Source: Streptomyces davaonensis JCM 4913 (GTDB lineage: Bacteria; Actinomycetota; Actinomycetes; Streptomycetales; Streptomycetaceae). Taken from it: DNA of 64,000 nucleotides. The notes beneath the pieces were generated by a model. That model searched no databases. It saw nothing but the letters and a program-made list of their open reading frames with translations, and was not told where the DNA came from. This document shows positions 8,539-17,389 of this stretch, in pieces. A program made the position numbers and the translations under genes. Location of the stretch: NCBI RefSeq assembly GCF_000349325.1, contig NC_020504.1:3568053-3632052 (forward strand), written 5' to 3'. Position 1 is the stretch's first letter. Every line of letters starts with the position of its first letter.

Positions 8539-9620
8539 TTCTCACCTGCCGCTTCGTTGTTGACGTACGGGGGCGTGGACCGGTCGTCCCAGCTGTCGAC
8601 CATGTACCGGCCGGACTCGTGGTGGAACCAGTAGACGGTGCTGAACCAGTTCCGCATATTGCAGACACAGGCCCGTACGGCGGCACTCAATTCCTTTCCC
8701 CGCAGGGTGCCGTCGGTCAGATCGTCGGCGAACCGAAGGGCTTCCCGTTCGGCGACCAGGAATTCGGATATGCATTCCGTGACGCGTCGCCTTACTTCTG
8801 CCACCGATTCTTCGAGAGTCAGCCCCTCATGCTTGATGAGACTGATTCCGAGATTGTGCACTTCGTCGCCCGCTATTTCCTTGGGCAGCGAGCAGAGATC
8901 GTTGTACCAGGCGGCGAATTCCTGGCTCAGCAATGCCGCCTTCCGATATGCCGGGTGTTTCCGCACCGAGTCCGGGAGTTCACATCCGGCGCTCGGCTCC
9001 AGCAGATCGGTCCAGATCCAGTGCGCGAAGGTGAGCCGGCGCAGGGCGAGGTATTCCTCGACGGTGGGGATGACACCGTTGGTGCGGTTGTGGAATTCCC
9101 GGTCGTAGGCCTCGATCACCGCGTGGAAGTGCCGGGCGAACCTGGCGTTCCAACTCGGTGGCAGGAACGAGTACAGCCGGGTCATGCTCTCCGCGAACCC
9201 GGCCACCAGCGGATCCTCGTGGTGCAGGTGGTCCTCGGGAGAGGCGAGGGCCGCGTGCAAACGGAACCTCAACCGCCGCCAGGCGGACGGGCGGCGGTGC
9301 ACGATGTCACGGTCGTGCCGGTCGTCCCAGACGAAGAACCACGCGCTGTAGTCCGCAATCGCCTGGAGTACCTCGTCGGGGGCGCCAATGTAGTACCCCG
9401 CCATGAGGTCGGTATAGCAAAGGCCATCGGCATATTCCTCCACCTTGTCCGCCGGCATGAGCCGTTTTTCCAGCAGCCAGGTGCGCGTCTTCTCCTGAAG
9501 GCGAGGCCAATACGGATGGAGTTGCCTGGGAAACGCCGCCTCGATCACCGGGAGACTCAGCGATGGTGGGACCGCGACCGCAGTCGGCGTCGATGTGGTG
9601 CTGTGTGAGAAAGCATGCAC
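8535..9620 (-). CDS. Epi-isozizaene synthase (class I sesquiterpene cyclase)
   Basis: 361 aa, the same length as S. coelicolor epi-isozizaene synthase. It cyclises farnesyl diphosphate with Mg2+. The Asp-rich motif DDRHD is at residues 99-103, and the NSE motif appears as NDLCSLPKE near residue 240. The C-terminal RY pair ([10 protein letters not shown]) that contacts diphosphate is also present. The GTG at 9620 is chosen because a GAGAGGGG ribosome site lies about 8 nt upstream and it reproduces the family N-terminus. It is the first gene of a two-gene unit with the overlapping P450. The 280 bp upstream hold no recognised gene; they include the terminator at 9843-9876 and probably the promoter. 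Confidence 0.93.
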   Translation of the reverse strand: MHAFSHSTTSTPTAVAVPPSLSLPVIEAAFPRQLHPYWPRLQEKTRTWLLEKRLMPADKVEEYADGLCYTDLMAGYYIGAPDEVLQAIADYSAWFFVWDDRHDRDIVHRRPSAWRRLRFRLHAALASPEDHLHHEDPLVAGFAESMTRLYSFLPPSWNARFARHFHAVIEAYDREFHNRTNGVIPTVEEYLALRRLTFAHWIWTDLLEPSAGCELPDSVRKHPAYRKAALLSQEFAAWYNDLCSLPKEIAGDEVHNLGISLIKHEGLTLEESVAEVRRRVTECISEFLVAEREALRFADDLTDGTLRGKELSAAVRACVCNMRNWFSTVYWFHHESGRYMVDSWDDRSTPPYVNNEAAGEK

Positions 9621-9842
9621 GAACAAACCCCTCTCAGCCGCCAGTTGCGCACACCCCTCCCGCCGTGCCGGGCGTGCGCCGTTGCGTATCCCCGCACTTC
9701 CCATTCAGCACTACAACTGACCGTTCTGGGAACGGATTTGCTCCATTCACTACCCCACAGTGCCGAGAATCTCCCCTTGTGTGACTGAATATGGATCAGT
9801 AGAAGCGCACACCGGCTCGAACATACGACGCACAGACGAACA

Positions 9843-9876
9843 ACGCCTGGTCAAGAAGGGGTTCTTGAACAGGCGT
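9843..9876. terminator. Strong inverted repeat between def and the terpene unit
   Basis: 15-bp arms (9843-9857 and 9862-9876) with a single mismatch and a GGGG loop, directly downstream of def. It probably terminates def and insulates the terpene operon. The rest of 9621-9900 shows no convincing gene. Confidence 0.65.
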
Positions 9877-9900
9877 CGTACGTATGGGGCTTGAGGGAAG

Positions 9901-10551
9901 TCAGTCGTTTGCGACCACCGGGTAGCGAGGCTCGTTCTCGGCCATCTGCCGCAGCGCATCCTTGCGTTCCCGCTTGGAGAGCCGGTCGATGTAGAGGTAG
10001 CCGTACAGGTGATCGGTCTCGTGCTGCAAACAGCGCGCGAAGTAGCCGGTGCCACGGACCTTGATCGGGTTGCCCTTCTCGTCCTGGCCGGTGACCTCGG
10101 CGTAGTCGGGCCGGGCCAGCGGCGCGTACGCGGTCGGCACCGACAGGCAGCCCTCGTTGCTGTCGTCCAGCCGGCGCTTCTCGGCGGGCAGGTCGACGAG
10201 CTTGGGGTTGCAGACGACGCCGACGTGCCGCTCGCCCTGGTCGTCCTGGCAGTCGTAGACGAAGACCTTCAGGTCGACGCCGATCTGGTTCGCGGCCAGG
10301 CCCACGCCCTCGGCGGTGCGCTGGCTGGTGAACATGTCCGCGACCAGCTGGTCCAGCTCCGGGCCGAAGTCGGTGACGTCCTTGCACTCCTTGTGGAGCA
10401 CCGGGTTGCCGACCACGGTGATCGGCCGCGAGGTCCCCCGCTCACGCCAGGCGTTCTCGCGCTCCTCGGTCTCCTCGGTGTCGATGACGAAGCCCTCGTC
10501 GTCCACGGGGAGCACGCCCGCGTGCTGCTGATCGGTGTCCTGCTGCGCCAT
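9901..10551 (-). CDS. def: Peptide deformylase
   Basis: Metal hydrolase (216 aa) that removes the formyl group from nascent polypeptides. All three motifs are intact: [10 protein letters not shown] (82-91), EGCLSVP (133-139, metal-binding Cys) and HETDH (177-181, two metal His plus catalytic Glu). An acidic extension of about 35 residues precedes the catalytic domain compared with the E. coli enzyme. It lies downstream of the TPR gene on the same strand with a 60-nt gap. A strong hairpin (9843-9876) follows. Streptomyces usually has more than one deformylase, so the physiological share of this one cannot be told. Confidence 0.95.
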   Translation of the reverse strand: MAQQDTDQQHAGVLPVDDEGFVIDTEETEERENAWRERGTSRPITVVGNPVLHKECKDVTDFGPELDQLVADMFTSQRTAEGVGLAANQIGVDLKVFVYDCQDDQGERHVGVVCNPKLVDLPAEKRRLDDSNEGCLSVPTAYAPLARPDYAEVTGQDEKGNPIKVRGTGYFARCLQHETDHLYGYLYIDRLSKRERKDALRQMAENEPRYPVVAND

Positions 10552-10611
10552 GACCGACGTATGCCTTCCTGAAAACTGGGATTCGGTGCTGATACAGGGT
10601 ACGGCGAGGTT

Positions 10612-11592
10612 TCAGCAGACCTCTTCAAGATCGCGCCAGTCCCGGGAGTCCGGGCTGTCCGCGACCCACCCGTCCAGCAGCCCGCGCACCAGCGAAGCAG
10701 GCGCCGCCACCCCGCACTCGCGCTCCGGCACCCACAACTGCCCGTCCGTCCGATGCCCGAGCGGCCCGGGATGCCCCGGCTCACTGTGGTCGTGGGGGTC
10801 CAGATGCTCCCCGTCACCCTCATCGGACGGCATCCGGGACTCGGAACACGTCCGGCACAGCAACCGCACCGAGGAGGACCAGTCCTCCGCCGCGAAACCC
10901 GCGTCCGCCGCGAGCTGCTCCAGAGCGTCCCGGTCCGCCTCGGTCGCCGCCTCCAGCAGCACCACCCAGGTCGGCACCGGCGAGGGCGCCCACAGCTCGA
11001 TCTCGTCGAAGACCGGGTACGCGTGCCCCGCCGCGGTGGTCCGCTCGCCGTGCGGGACCCCGTCGTGCAGCACGACCTCGCCCCAGCGCCGCCCGGACGA
11101 CGGCAGCGGAATGGACAGCACCTCGATCCGCGCGGGATCGAGCCGCCGCCCCCACACCACCTCGGCCTCCCCCTCCGGGGACAGCCGTACGGCCGCGCTG
11201 CCGAGCTCCATGCCGACCGGCTCCCCGGAGTCGGTGGCGCCGCCCGGCACCCGCAGCCCGTAGGCCTGCCAGGCCCGCCGGGCCAGCGGCCAGTCCTGGA
11301 GGGCGGTGGCCGCGATGCCGACGTTCCACCAGTCGGGCGCCCCGGTCTCCCGGTCGAGCAGCGCCACGGCCCTGAGGCCCGCCGCCCGCGCCTGCTCCCA
11401 GTCGTGCCGGAACTTGTGCAGCAGGGCGAGGTTGAACCAGGACTCGGACAGCCACGGCTCCAGATCGGCGGCACGTGTCAGCAGCGCGCCCGCGTCCTCG
11501 TACCGGCCGTCGCCGATCAGCGTGAACGCGCGGTCGGTGGCCTGCCGCCAGGAGGCGGAGGGCCGGTGCCGTCCCTTGCCGAAGATCCTCAC
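10612..11592 (-). CDS. Tetratricopeptide-repeat protein of unknown function
   Basis: 326 aa with a short TPR region near the N-terminus (about 15-110: SWRQATDRAFTLIGDGRYED, then ADLEPWLSESWFNLALLHKF and a third helix pair). The C-terminal part is unrecognised and has two possible metal-binding cysteines in LLCRTCSES. A His/Asp-rich linker (EHLDPHDHSEPGHPGPLGH) follows them. The GTG at 11592 gives the start VRIFGKGRHRPS. An upstream extension to 11706 is possible but looks unlike coding sequence. No signal peptide is seen, so it is probably cytosolic. It sits between def and a pair of HD-domain genes on the same strand. The function is not assigned. Confidence 0.8.
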   Translation of the reverse strand: MRIFGKGRHRPSASWRQATDRAFTLIGDGRYEDAGALLTRAADLEPWLSESWFNLALLHKFRHDWEQARAAGLRAVALLDRETGAPDWWNVGIAATALQDWPLARRAWQAYGLRVPGGATDSGEPVGMELGSAAVRLSPEGEAEVVWGRRLDPARIEVLSIPLPSSGRRWGEVVLHDGVPHGERTTAAGHAYPVFDEIELWAPSPVPTWVVLLEAATEADRDALEQLAADAGFAAEDWSSSVRLLCRTCSESRMPSDEGDGEHLDPHDHSEPGHPGPLGHRTDGQLWVPERECGVAAPASLVRGLLDGWVADSPDSRDWRDLEEVC

Positions 11593-11709
11593 GATTCCCG
11601 CCTGCCAGTTCCGTGGAGTGGGCCGGCTGTGCCCCCGGACAGCCTCCTGGAGACCCTCTCCCTTCGCATCCAACCACGGACCGCTGGAGAGGCGCTCATT
11701 ACCCATGGG

Positions 11710-12957
11710 TTACCCCACCCGACCCAAGGTCAGACAGTCTCTTGACAGCACTCGCGCCAGGGCCTCGACAACCTCCGGCGCGTACTCCCCCGCGGTGCCC
11801 AGTCTCAGCTCCTCCAGCGCCTTCAGCGGGCCTCCCGGACCCGCTCCCTGCGCCTTCTCCTCGTAGGCGTTCACCGCCCGCACGATCCGCGCGGCCAGTG
11901 GCTGTTCCCGGCACGGGTCGGCCTGCCGCTCCACCACCACTGCGACCGAGCCGTCGACCCCGGTCTGCCGGACGACGGCGCCGCCGAGCAGGGCGATCCG
12001 GCGCTGCTCGGCGGCGGGCAGGTCGGCGGTCGCCCCGGCCGGGACCGGGTCGACCAGGCTGAGCTGGCCGATGTCGTGCATCAGGGCGGCGTACTCCAGC
12101 ACGGTCAGCTCGGCCCCGGACAGACCGAGGTCCCGGCCGACGGCGACGCTCAGCGCGGCGACCCGGCGGGCGTGCCCGGCCGGGGTGTACCCGGCGACCT
12201 CGGTGGCGCGGGCGAGGGAGGCGATGGTCTGCCGGTAGGTGGCTCGGACGGCGGCGTAGCGGCGGAAGGAGAGCTGGGTGAGGAGCAGGGGCACACAGAA
12301 CACGGGCAGCGCCCACAGGCCGACGACGGCCACCGCGAGCGCCATCACCGCGCCGGTCGCGCAGACGGCCGAGCCGATCCCGAGCAGGCCCCGCAGCTCG
12401 TCCCGGAGCAGCGGTCCGAAGGGCCAGTCCGTCCTGGCGTGCGCCAGCGCGGCGGCGAGCACCGCGTCGCACAGGGCGGTGAGGGTGAGCAGCGCGACGA
12501 TCAGCAGGGCGTAGGCGGCGCCGCTCCACTCGTCGAACACGCCCCGGTTGTAGAGGGGTTGGAAGCAGACGGCGGCGAAGCCGACGATGAGCACCCGGCG
12601 GGCCGGCTGGTCGGGCTCGGGGCTGCGTCCGCGGGCGATGTGCGGGACGCCGCCGAGGAGGGTGGCGGTGAGGACGATGGTGACGACCTGGAAGACGCCG
12701 TGGTGGGTGGGGTGGCCCGCGTCCTCGCCGAGCAGCGCGTAGGCCAGGGCGCCCGCCGCCGCGAGCGGGGCGGGCTCGCGGACCTGGGCTCCGGTCCACC
12801 GGGTGAGTTCACCGACGGTGATCAGCAGTCCGAAGGCGAGCGCGACGGGACGTTCCTCCAGGCCGTTCCACAGGGTGCCGAGCAGAGAGACGGCGGCCAG
12901 CAGGGCGGCCGAGCCATGGATCAGGACCAGGATCCAGCTGGGGCGGGAGCCGCTCAT
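11710..12957 (-). CDS. Membrane protein with degenerate HD domain
   Basis: 415 aa. The N-terminal half has about six membrane helices (MSGSRPSWILVLIHGSAALL onward). The C-terminal half aligns with the HD domain of the gene just upstream. The H..HD part survives (YTPAGHARRVAAL and LMHDIGQLSLV), but the HHERxDGSGYP signature is gone; the matching place reads AVVVERQADPCRE. I infer that phosphodiesterase activity is lost or altered, and that it may act as a partner subunit. Its ATG at 12957 overlaps the stop of the upstream paralogue (12954-12957), so both are made together. Confidence 0.85.
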   Translation of the reverse strand: MSGSRPSWILVLIHGSAALLAAVSLLGTLWNGLEERPVALAFGLLITVGELTRWTGAQVREPAPLAAAGALAYALLGEDAGHPTHHGVFQVVTIVLTATLLGGVPHIARGRSPEPDQPARRVLIVGFAAVCFQPLYNRGVFDEWSGAAYALLIVALLTLTALCDAVLAAALAHARTDWPFGPLLRDELRGLLGIGSAVCATGAVMALAVAVVGLWALPVFCVPLLLTQLSFRRYAAVRATYRQTIASLARATEVAGYTPAGHARRVAALSVAVGRDLGLSGAELTVLEYAALMHDIGQLSLVDPVPAGATADLPAAEQRRIALLGGAVVRQTGVDGSVAVVVERQADPCREQPLAARIVRAVNAYEEKAQGAGPGGPLKALEELRLGTAGEYAPEVVEALARVLSRDCLTLGRVG

Positions 12958-14246
12958 CGACGGGCTCCCGGGCGGCCGGCGACGGGGGCGCCGGGCGCCG
13001 GGACGCGCCCCTCGCCCGCGGTGACCTCGGGGGACCACCCGGACCGCTGGATCACCCGGACCAGCGCCGTCACCATCCGCGGATCGAACTGTGTCCCCGC
13101 GCACCGTCGCAGCTCCTCCAGCGCCACGTCGACGGGCCGTGCCCGCCGGTAGGACCGGGTGGACGTCATCGCGTCGAAGGCGTCCGCGACCGCGACGACC
13201 CGCGCCGACTCCGGAATCTGCCCGCCCACGAGCCCGTACGGATACCCGCTCCCGTCCAGCCGCTCATGGTGATGCAGTACGGCGGCCCTGGCCTCGCCGA
13301 GGAAGGAGATGCCCCGCACCATCTCGTGGCCGTACTCCGGGTGCAGCTCGATGATCCGCCGTTCCTCGGGGGTGAGCGGCCCGTCCTTGCGCAACAGCCG
13401 GGTGGGCACGCCGAGTTTGCCGACGTCGTGCAGGATCCCGGCGAACCGCAGCACCTCCACCCGCTCGGTGTCCATGCCCAGTTCGCGGGCGATCATCATC
13501 GAGGCATGTCCGACGCGCTCGCTGTGTCCGCGGGTGTAGCCGTCCTTGATGTCGACGGCCTGCACCAGTGCCCGGATGGTCGCCTGATGGGCCGCCCGCT
13601 CCCGGTGGTACTGCGCGAACACCCACCAGGAGACGCCCATCGGCAGCAGCACGAGCAACGCCGCGACCGGGCCGTACGGGCTGCGCCACAGGACGGCCAT
13701 CATCAGCCCGGCGAGGCCGTGCACGGCGGTCGGGGCGAGGGAGCGCGCGAACAGCCCGCGCCAGGCCCGGCGGACGGGTACGCGCTCGGCGAGGGCGAGG
13801 ATGCCGCCGTCGAGGACGGTGAGCACCAGGCAGAACGTCAGGACCGCGGCCCCGGCGGGCAGCAGGGCGTAGGGGAAGTCCGAGGCGACGACCGCGTCCC
13901 GGCCGTCCAGGGACCAGTGCACCCGGGCGGCGGCCCAGACGGCGAGCGCGAGTTGCGCGGCCCGCCAGGCCCGTCGCAGCGGCGCGCCCTGGGAGAGCAG
14001 GGCGCCGGGTACCGCGACGAGGGCCGCGGCGGGCGGGGCCAGCAGGAAGGCACCGGCCAGCAGGACCGGGTGGAAGGTGCCGGCGAAGCGCCGGCGGGCG
14101 ATCTGCTCGCAGCCGGCGTACAGCGCGGCCAGGAGGGCGAGGGCCCACCAGGGCGTACGGGTGGCCGGCAGTGGCTGCACACAGAGCAGGGCGCCCAGGG
14201 CGACGCAGGCCACGTAAACGCGCGCCCGCGCGGGAATGCCCTCCAT
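12954..14246 (-). CDS. Membrane-bound HD-GYP-type phosphohydrolase
   Basis: 430 aa. Residues about 8-205 contain roughly six transmembrane helices, then the cytosolic catalytic domain. The metal motifs are complete: HSERVGHASMM, HDVGKLGVP, HPEYGHEMV, and HHERLDGSGYP, the HD-GYP signature with an SGYP ending. VADAFDAMTSTRSYR completes the domain. HD-GYP proteins hydrolyse cyclic di-GMP or related signal nucleotides, and that substrate is an inference. The ribosome site is buried in a large leader hairpin (14250-14315), which suggests translational control. Co-translated with the degenerate paralogue downstream. Confidence 0.87.
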   Translation of the reverse strand: MEGIPARARVYVACVALGALLCVQPLPATRTPWWALALLAALYAGCEQIARRRFAGTFHPVLLAGAFLLAPPAAALVAVPGALLSQGAPLRRAWRAAQLALAVWAAARVHWSLDGRDAVVASDFPYALLPAGAAVLTFCLVLTVLDGGILALAERVPVRRAWRGLFARSLAPTAVHGLAGLMMAVLWRSPYGPVAALLVLLPMGVSWWVFAQYHRERAAHQATIRALVQAVDIKDGYTRGHSERVGHASMMIARELGMDTERVEVLRFAGILHDVGKLGVPTRLLRKDGPLTPEERRIIELHPEYGHEMVRGISFLGEARAAVLHHHERLDGSGYPYGLVGGQIPESARVVAVADAFDAMTSTRSYRRARPVDVALEELRRCAGTQFDPRMVTALVRVIQRSGWSPEVTAGEGRVPAPGAPVAGRPGARR

Positions 14247-14249
14247 GTG

Positions 14250-14315
14250 CCCCTCCCCTGACCGCCGACCATGCCTGTCCGGGCTTCGGCAGCCTAGGTC
14301 GGCCAGGGGGAGGGG
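14250..14315 (-). promoter_or_regulatory. Leader hairpin that hides the ribosome site of the HD-GYP gene
   Basis: Outer arms CCCCTCCCCTG (14250-14260) and CAGGGGGAGGGG (14304-14315), with inner arms GCCGACC (14264-14270) and GGTCGGC (14297-14303). In the message the start-proximal arm is the GGGGAGGGG ribosome site three bases before the ATG, so it would be paired when folded. Confidence 0.5.
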
Positions 14316-14379
14316 TGCGGGCTTATCACCCGCCGATTAGCACGTTCGAGTGACGACCGGTCGTTCCCGGGGCGGGAGT

Positions 14380-14682
14380 TCAGGACTCCTGCGGGGTGAC
14401 CGTGACGTCGTGCTCGGGGACGGCCTGCCCCGAGCGGATCAGGTCGAGCCGCCCCAGGACCTTCGAGCGCAGGTCCGTCGGCACGTCGTCATGTCCGCAG
14501 CACCGCTTGACCAGCTTCTTCACGGCCTCTTCGAGGCCGTACTTCTCCAGGCACGGCGAGCACTCCTGGAAGTGCTGCTTGAACTTGTCGCGGTCGATCT
14601 CCGGCATCTCACTGTCGAGGAACTCGTACAGGTGGTCCAGGACCTCACCGCAGTCCGTCTCGTGCGGCTCTCCGCAGCTCAT
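14380..14682 (-). CDS. rsrA: Zinc anti-sigma factor for SigR
   Basis: 100-residue redox-sensitive anti-sigma factor. The ZAS zinc site is present with Cys11, His37, Cys41 and Cys44 (HFQECSPC), at the same numbering as S. coelicolor RsrA. CCGHDD follows at about 61. Under disulfide stress the trigger disulfide forms, zinc is lost and SigR is released. The start ATG overlaps the sigR stop (14679-14682), giving coupled, near-stoichiometric synthesis. Confidence 0.96.
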   Translation of the reverse strand: MSCGEPHETDCGEVLDHLYEFLDSEMPEIDRDKFKQHFQECSPCLEKYGLEEAVKKLVKRCCGHDDVPTDLRSKVLGRLDLIRSGQAVPEHDVTVTPQES

Positions 14683-15368
14683 GAGCCCGAGCCTTTCGCT
14701 TCGTTCGACTCTCCGGCGCCCGCCGGGACCAGCCCGCGCTCACGGGCGTAGTCCTCCAGCATGCCGCGCAGTTGACGGCGGCCCCGGTGCAGCCGGGACA
14801 TCACCGTACCGATGGGTGTCCCCATGATGTCCGCGATCTCCTTGTACGCAAAGCCCTCGACGTCCGCGAGATAGACGGCGATGCGGAATTCCTCGGGGAT
14901 CGCCTGGAGGGCTTCCTTCACGTCCGAGTCGGGCAGGTGGTCGAGCGCCTGCGACTCGGCGGAGCGCAGACCCGTCGACATGTGCGACTCGGCACGCGCG
15001 AGCTGCCAGTCCTCGATCTCCTCGGCCGCGGAGCGCTGGGGTTCACGCTGCTTCTTGCGGTACGAGTTGATGAAGGTGTTGGTGAGGATCCGGTACAGCC
15101 AGGCCTTCAGGTTGGTGCCCTCGCGGAACTGGTGGAAGGACGCGTACGCCTTGGCGTACGTCTCCTGCACCAGGTCCTCGGCGTCGGCCGGGTTGCGCGT
15201 CATGCGCAGGGCGGCCGAGTACATCTGGTCGAGGAACTCCAGCGCGTCCCGCTCGAAGCGCGCGCTGCGCTCGGCAGTCGTCTCCGCGGACGTGCCGGTG
15301 CCCTGGCCCTCGGGCAGCTCCGCCTGGCCGTTGTCGGTCCCTGCGTCGGTACCGGTGACCGGACCCAC
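14679..15368 (-). CDS. sigR: ECF sigma factor SigR (thiol-oxidative stress)
   Basis: 229 aa for the short form. Region 2 ([20 protein letters not shown] through [17 protein letters not shown]) and region 4 ([24 protein letters not shown] helix-turn-helix) are intact. The short form starts at GTG 15368 ([10 protein letters not shown]). Its GAGGAG ribosome site abuts the start unusually closely. A second start, ATG 15533, gives a 55-residue N-terminal extension ([11 protein letters not shown]...), which matches the stress-induced unstable SigR' isoform known in S. coelicolor. A SigR-type promoter lies at 15592-15617. SigR drives thioredoxin, mycoredoxin and related genes; the mycoredoxin gene in this window has a matching promoter. 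Confidence 0.96.
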   Translation of the reverse strand: MGPVTGTDAGTDNGQAELPEGQGTGTSAETTAERSARFERDALEFLDQMYSAALRMTRNPADAEDLVQETYAKAYASFHQFREGTNLKAWLYRILTNTFINSYRKKQREPQRSAAEEIEDWQLARAESHMSTGLRSAESQALDHLPDSDVKEALQAIPEEFRIAVYLADVEGFAYKEIADIMGTPIGTVMSRLHRGRRQLRGMLEDYARERGLVPAGAGESNEAKGSGS

Positions 15369-15591
15369 CTCCTCAAGATTCCGGGCAGCACCGAAGCCGG
15401 TGTCGCCAGAATCGGAGGATAGACGAACCTCCGGTCCGCCCGCCGCTCGAATAGGAGCGGTCTTGGCCGCGTGCAGCACCGTCCAGTCCAGCTCGGTGCG
15501 GCTGCTGCGGGCCGGGCAGAAGGTCGAACCCATGCGGCGGACTTCCTCTCCTACGACGTCGGTGCTGGTGGCCAGCGCCTCTGTCCGCCTC

Positions 15592-15617
15592 AACAGGGAT
15601 CCGGGGCACAACATTCC
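15592..15617 (-). promoter_or_regulatory. SigR-dependent autoregulatory promoter (sigRp2 type)
   Basis: Reading the minus strand: GGAAT (15617-15613), an exact 18-bp spacer, then GTT (15594-15592), which is the SigR consensus. The expected start of transcription near 15584 lies upstream of the long SigR' start at 15533, so this promoter would make the extended isoform. Confidence 0.85.
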
Positions 15618-15624
15618 CGAAGCT

Positions 15625-16320
15625 TTACCTCAGTGACGTGGTCCACTTCACAACGGCGGCGGTGATCAGGTCCGACGCCTGCTCCTGGGTGATGTCGGCG
15701 CGCTTGGGGACGGCGAAGCCGTGGTCGCCGTGCGGGACCTCGACGAGTTCGTAGGAGCCGTCCGGGAACTCCTCGGGCTTTCCGAAGGGGTCGTTGCCGC
15801 CCTGGACCACGAGAGTGGGCACCCCGGCGCCGAGCAGCTCCTGCGCGCGGGACTTCTCGGGCCTGCCCGGCGGGTGCAGCGGGAAGCTGAGGGCGAGGAC
15901 GGCGCGGGCGCCGAGTTCGGTGGCGGTACGGCAGGCGACGCGGGCACCGGCGCTGCGGCCGCCGGAGATCACCGGCAGGCCGGGCTCGGTCAGCGCGGGC
16001 CATACGCCCCGCCAGCCGACGTCCAGCGTCTTCGGGGCGGGGGCGACCTTCTTGCCGGCCACCCGCCAGGGCTGCTCGACGAGGGCGACGGTCACACCGT
16101 GGTCGGGCAGGACCTGGGCGAGCGCCTTCAGGTCGCGTGCCTCGATGCCGCCGCCCGCGCCGTGGCTGACGGCCAGCACGAGGCGGGCCTTGCCGGCGGC
16201 CGGGTGCCAGGTGATGCGGGCGTCTCCCGCGTCCGTGCTGATGGTCTCGGTGCTCACAACAGACTCGCTCGTCACATCAGACTCGGTCACTTCAGGCTCG
16301 GTCACATCAGGCTCGGTCAC
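15625..16320 (-). CDS. Alpha/beta hydrolase (dienelactone-hydrolase-like)
   Basis: 231 aa cytosolic hydrolase. The nucleophile elbow is GGRSAGAR (Ser near 124), the oxyanion region is SHGAGGG, the acid is in VQGGNDPFG, and the catalytic His is in HGDHGF. It resembles the KANL3/Tex30-like group of small hydrolases; the substrate is unknown. The first 20 residues are a degenerate DVTEP repeat encoded by a 15-bp tandem repeat (16256-16325), probably not part of the fold. Real translation could begin at one of several GTGs inside it. Starts 2 nt after the SRAP stop, so likely one transcript with it. Confidence 0.85.
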   Translation of the reverse strand: MTEPDVTEPEVTESDVTSESVVSTETISTDAGDARITWHPAAGKARLVLAVSHGAGGGIEARDLKALAQVLPDHGVTVALVEQPWRVAGKKVAPAPKTLDVGWRGVWPALTEPGLPVISGGRSAGARVACRTATELGARAVLALSFPLHPPGRPEKSRAQELLGAGVPTLVVQGGNDPFGKPEEFPDGSYELVEVPHGDHGFAVPKRADITQEQASDLITAAVVKWTTSLR

Positions 16321-16325
16321 ATCAG
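16256..16325. repeat. 15-bp tandem repeat at the hydrolase start
   Basis: About four copies of gtcacatcaggctcg with single changes: copies at 16271, 16286 and 16301, a partial copy at 16316 and a decayed one before. Read on the minus strand they give repeated D/E-V-T-E-P/S pentads. Confidence 0.85.
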
Positions 16326-17137
16326 AAGAGTGTGCCCTCCTCGGGCCCCTCCAGCTCCTTCAGCAGCTCCGGGCCGTTGTTGCGGACGTTGCTGACGGCG
16401 GTGGTCACCGGGTAGGCGCGCATCAGTCCGGCGGGCGGCGGGGCGAGCAGCTCGCGGAGGTCGTCGGGGTCGGTGCGGGCGGGGTCGAGCCAGGAGTCCC
16501 AGCGGTCCGGGGTGAGCATCAGCGGCATCCGGGGGTGGATGTCGGCGAGGGCGCGCGGACCGTCGGCGGGGGACACGGCGAGCGGGGTGGTCTCCGCCTC
16601 GGTGGTGATCACGGAACAGGTCACCCACCACGCCTGCGGATGGTCGTCGGGCAGGGTCTTGTCCCGCCAGAACTCGTACAGCCCGGCCATCGCGAAGACG
16701 GAGCCGTCGGCGGGGAGCACGAAGTACGGCTGCTTGCGGGGGCGCTTCTTCTTGCCCTCGACTTCCAGGTCGCGCTCGGCGACGCCGGTGACCCACTCGT
16801 AGTAGCCGTCGGCGGGCAGGATGCAGCGGCGGGTGGTGAAGGCGCGGCGGTAGGACGGCTTCTCGTGGACGGTCTCCGCGCGGGCGTTGATCATCCGGGC
16901 GCCGCCCTCGGGCGTCTTGGACCAGGACGGGACAAGTCCCCACTTGAGCCTGCGCAGCTGACGGACCGGCCGCTTGTCGTCGGTGTCCTTCAGGGGGCGG
17001 TCCAGGACCGCGTAGACCTCTTTGGTGGGCGCGACGTTGTAGTCGGGCTCCAGGGTCTCCTCCGGCTCCCACTTCTCGATCTCGAAGATCCCGGCCAGGT
17101 CCTCGGGCCTACGACTCGACGCGTACCGTCCGCACAT
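16322..17137 (-). CDS. SRAP family protein (HMCES/YedK-like abasic-site shield)
   Basis: 271 aa. SRAP proteins form a stable thiazolidine link between the N-terminal Cys2 and abasic sites in single-stranded DNA. The ATG at 17137 exposes MCGRY, so Cys2 becomes the terminus after Met removal; this decides the start over upstream in-frame TTG. Other conserved parts are YNVAPT with Asn, WGLVPSW, NARAETV, RRCILPADGYYEW with Glu, and HPRMPLML with the catalytic His. It is the first gene of a pair with the alpha/beta hydrolase (1-nt gap). The 252 bp upstream, up to 17389, are intergenic and become unusually AT-rich. Confidence 0.92.
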   Translation of the reverse strand: MCGRYASSRRPEDLAGIFEIEKWEPEETLEPDYNVAPTKEVYAVLDRPLKDTDDKRPVRQLRRLKWGLVPSWSKTPEGGARMINARAETVHEKPSYRRAFTTRRCILPADGYYEWVTGVAERDLEVEGKKKRPRKQPYFVLPADGSVFAMAGLYEFWRDKTLPDDHPQAWWVTCSVITTEAETTPLAVSPADGPRALADIHPRMPLMLTPDRWDSWLDPARTDPDDLRELLAPPPAGLMRAYPVTTAVSNVRNNGPELLKELEGPEEGTLF

Positions 17138-17204
17138 CTTCACCACCCTACATTTCACCCTCACGGCTGAAGCCGGGACAGCGGAAACGGCCAACCGGGA
17201 CCAG

Positions 17205-17389
17205 ATGCCTCCGCCTTCCCTCGGGCATATGCCCTGGTCGATCGCTCAGAACTCGAAACAGATACGGCAAACATCGGCAACTGGTGCAAAATTCTATTAC
17301 TTCTCTCTTTCCATATCTGTTGCTAAATTTTTCAGCGCTTCGGACCCTATTTCCCCCCATTCAGCGCAACAGCGCCAGGAAGGATCCGT
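17205..17389 (+). promoter_or_regulatory. AT-rich leader/promoter region of the five-gene block
   Basis: The stretch at about 17288-17333 (caaaattctattac, ttccatatctg, tgctaaattttt) is far poorer in G+C than anything else in the window and lies 55-100 bp before the first gene. An AGGAAGGA ribosome site precedes the ATG at 17390. I cannot place a convincing -35/-10 pair. The drop in GC suggests either an upstream-activated promoter or the edge of inserted DNA. Confidence 0.5.

Noticed and set aside
9621..9842. A gene in the gap upstream of the terpene synthase
   Set aside because: The only plus-strand frame (9563-9784) overlaps the synthase start, lacks a ribosome site and has no coherent codon bias.
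15368..15614. A further upstream sigR start at 15614
   Set aside because: It lies upstream of the predicted SigR-promoter start site (~15584), and the known long isoform matches ATG 15533.
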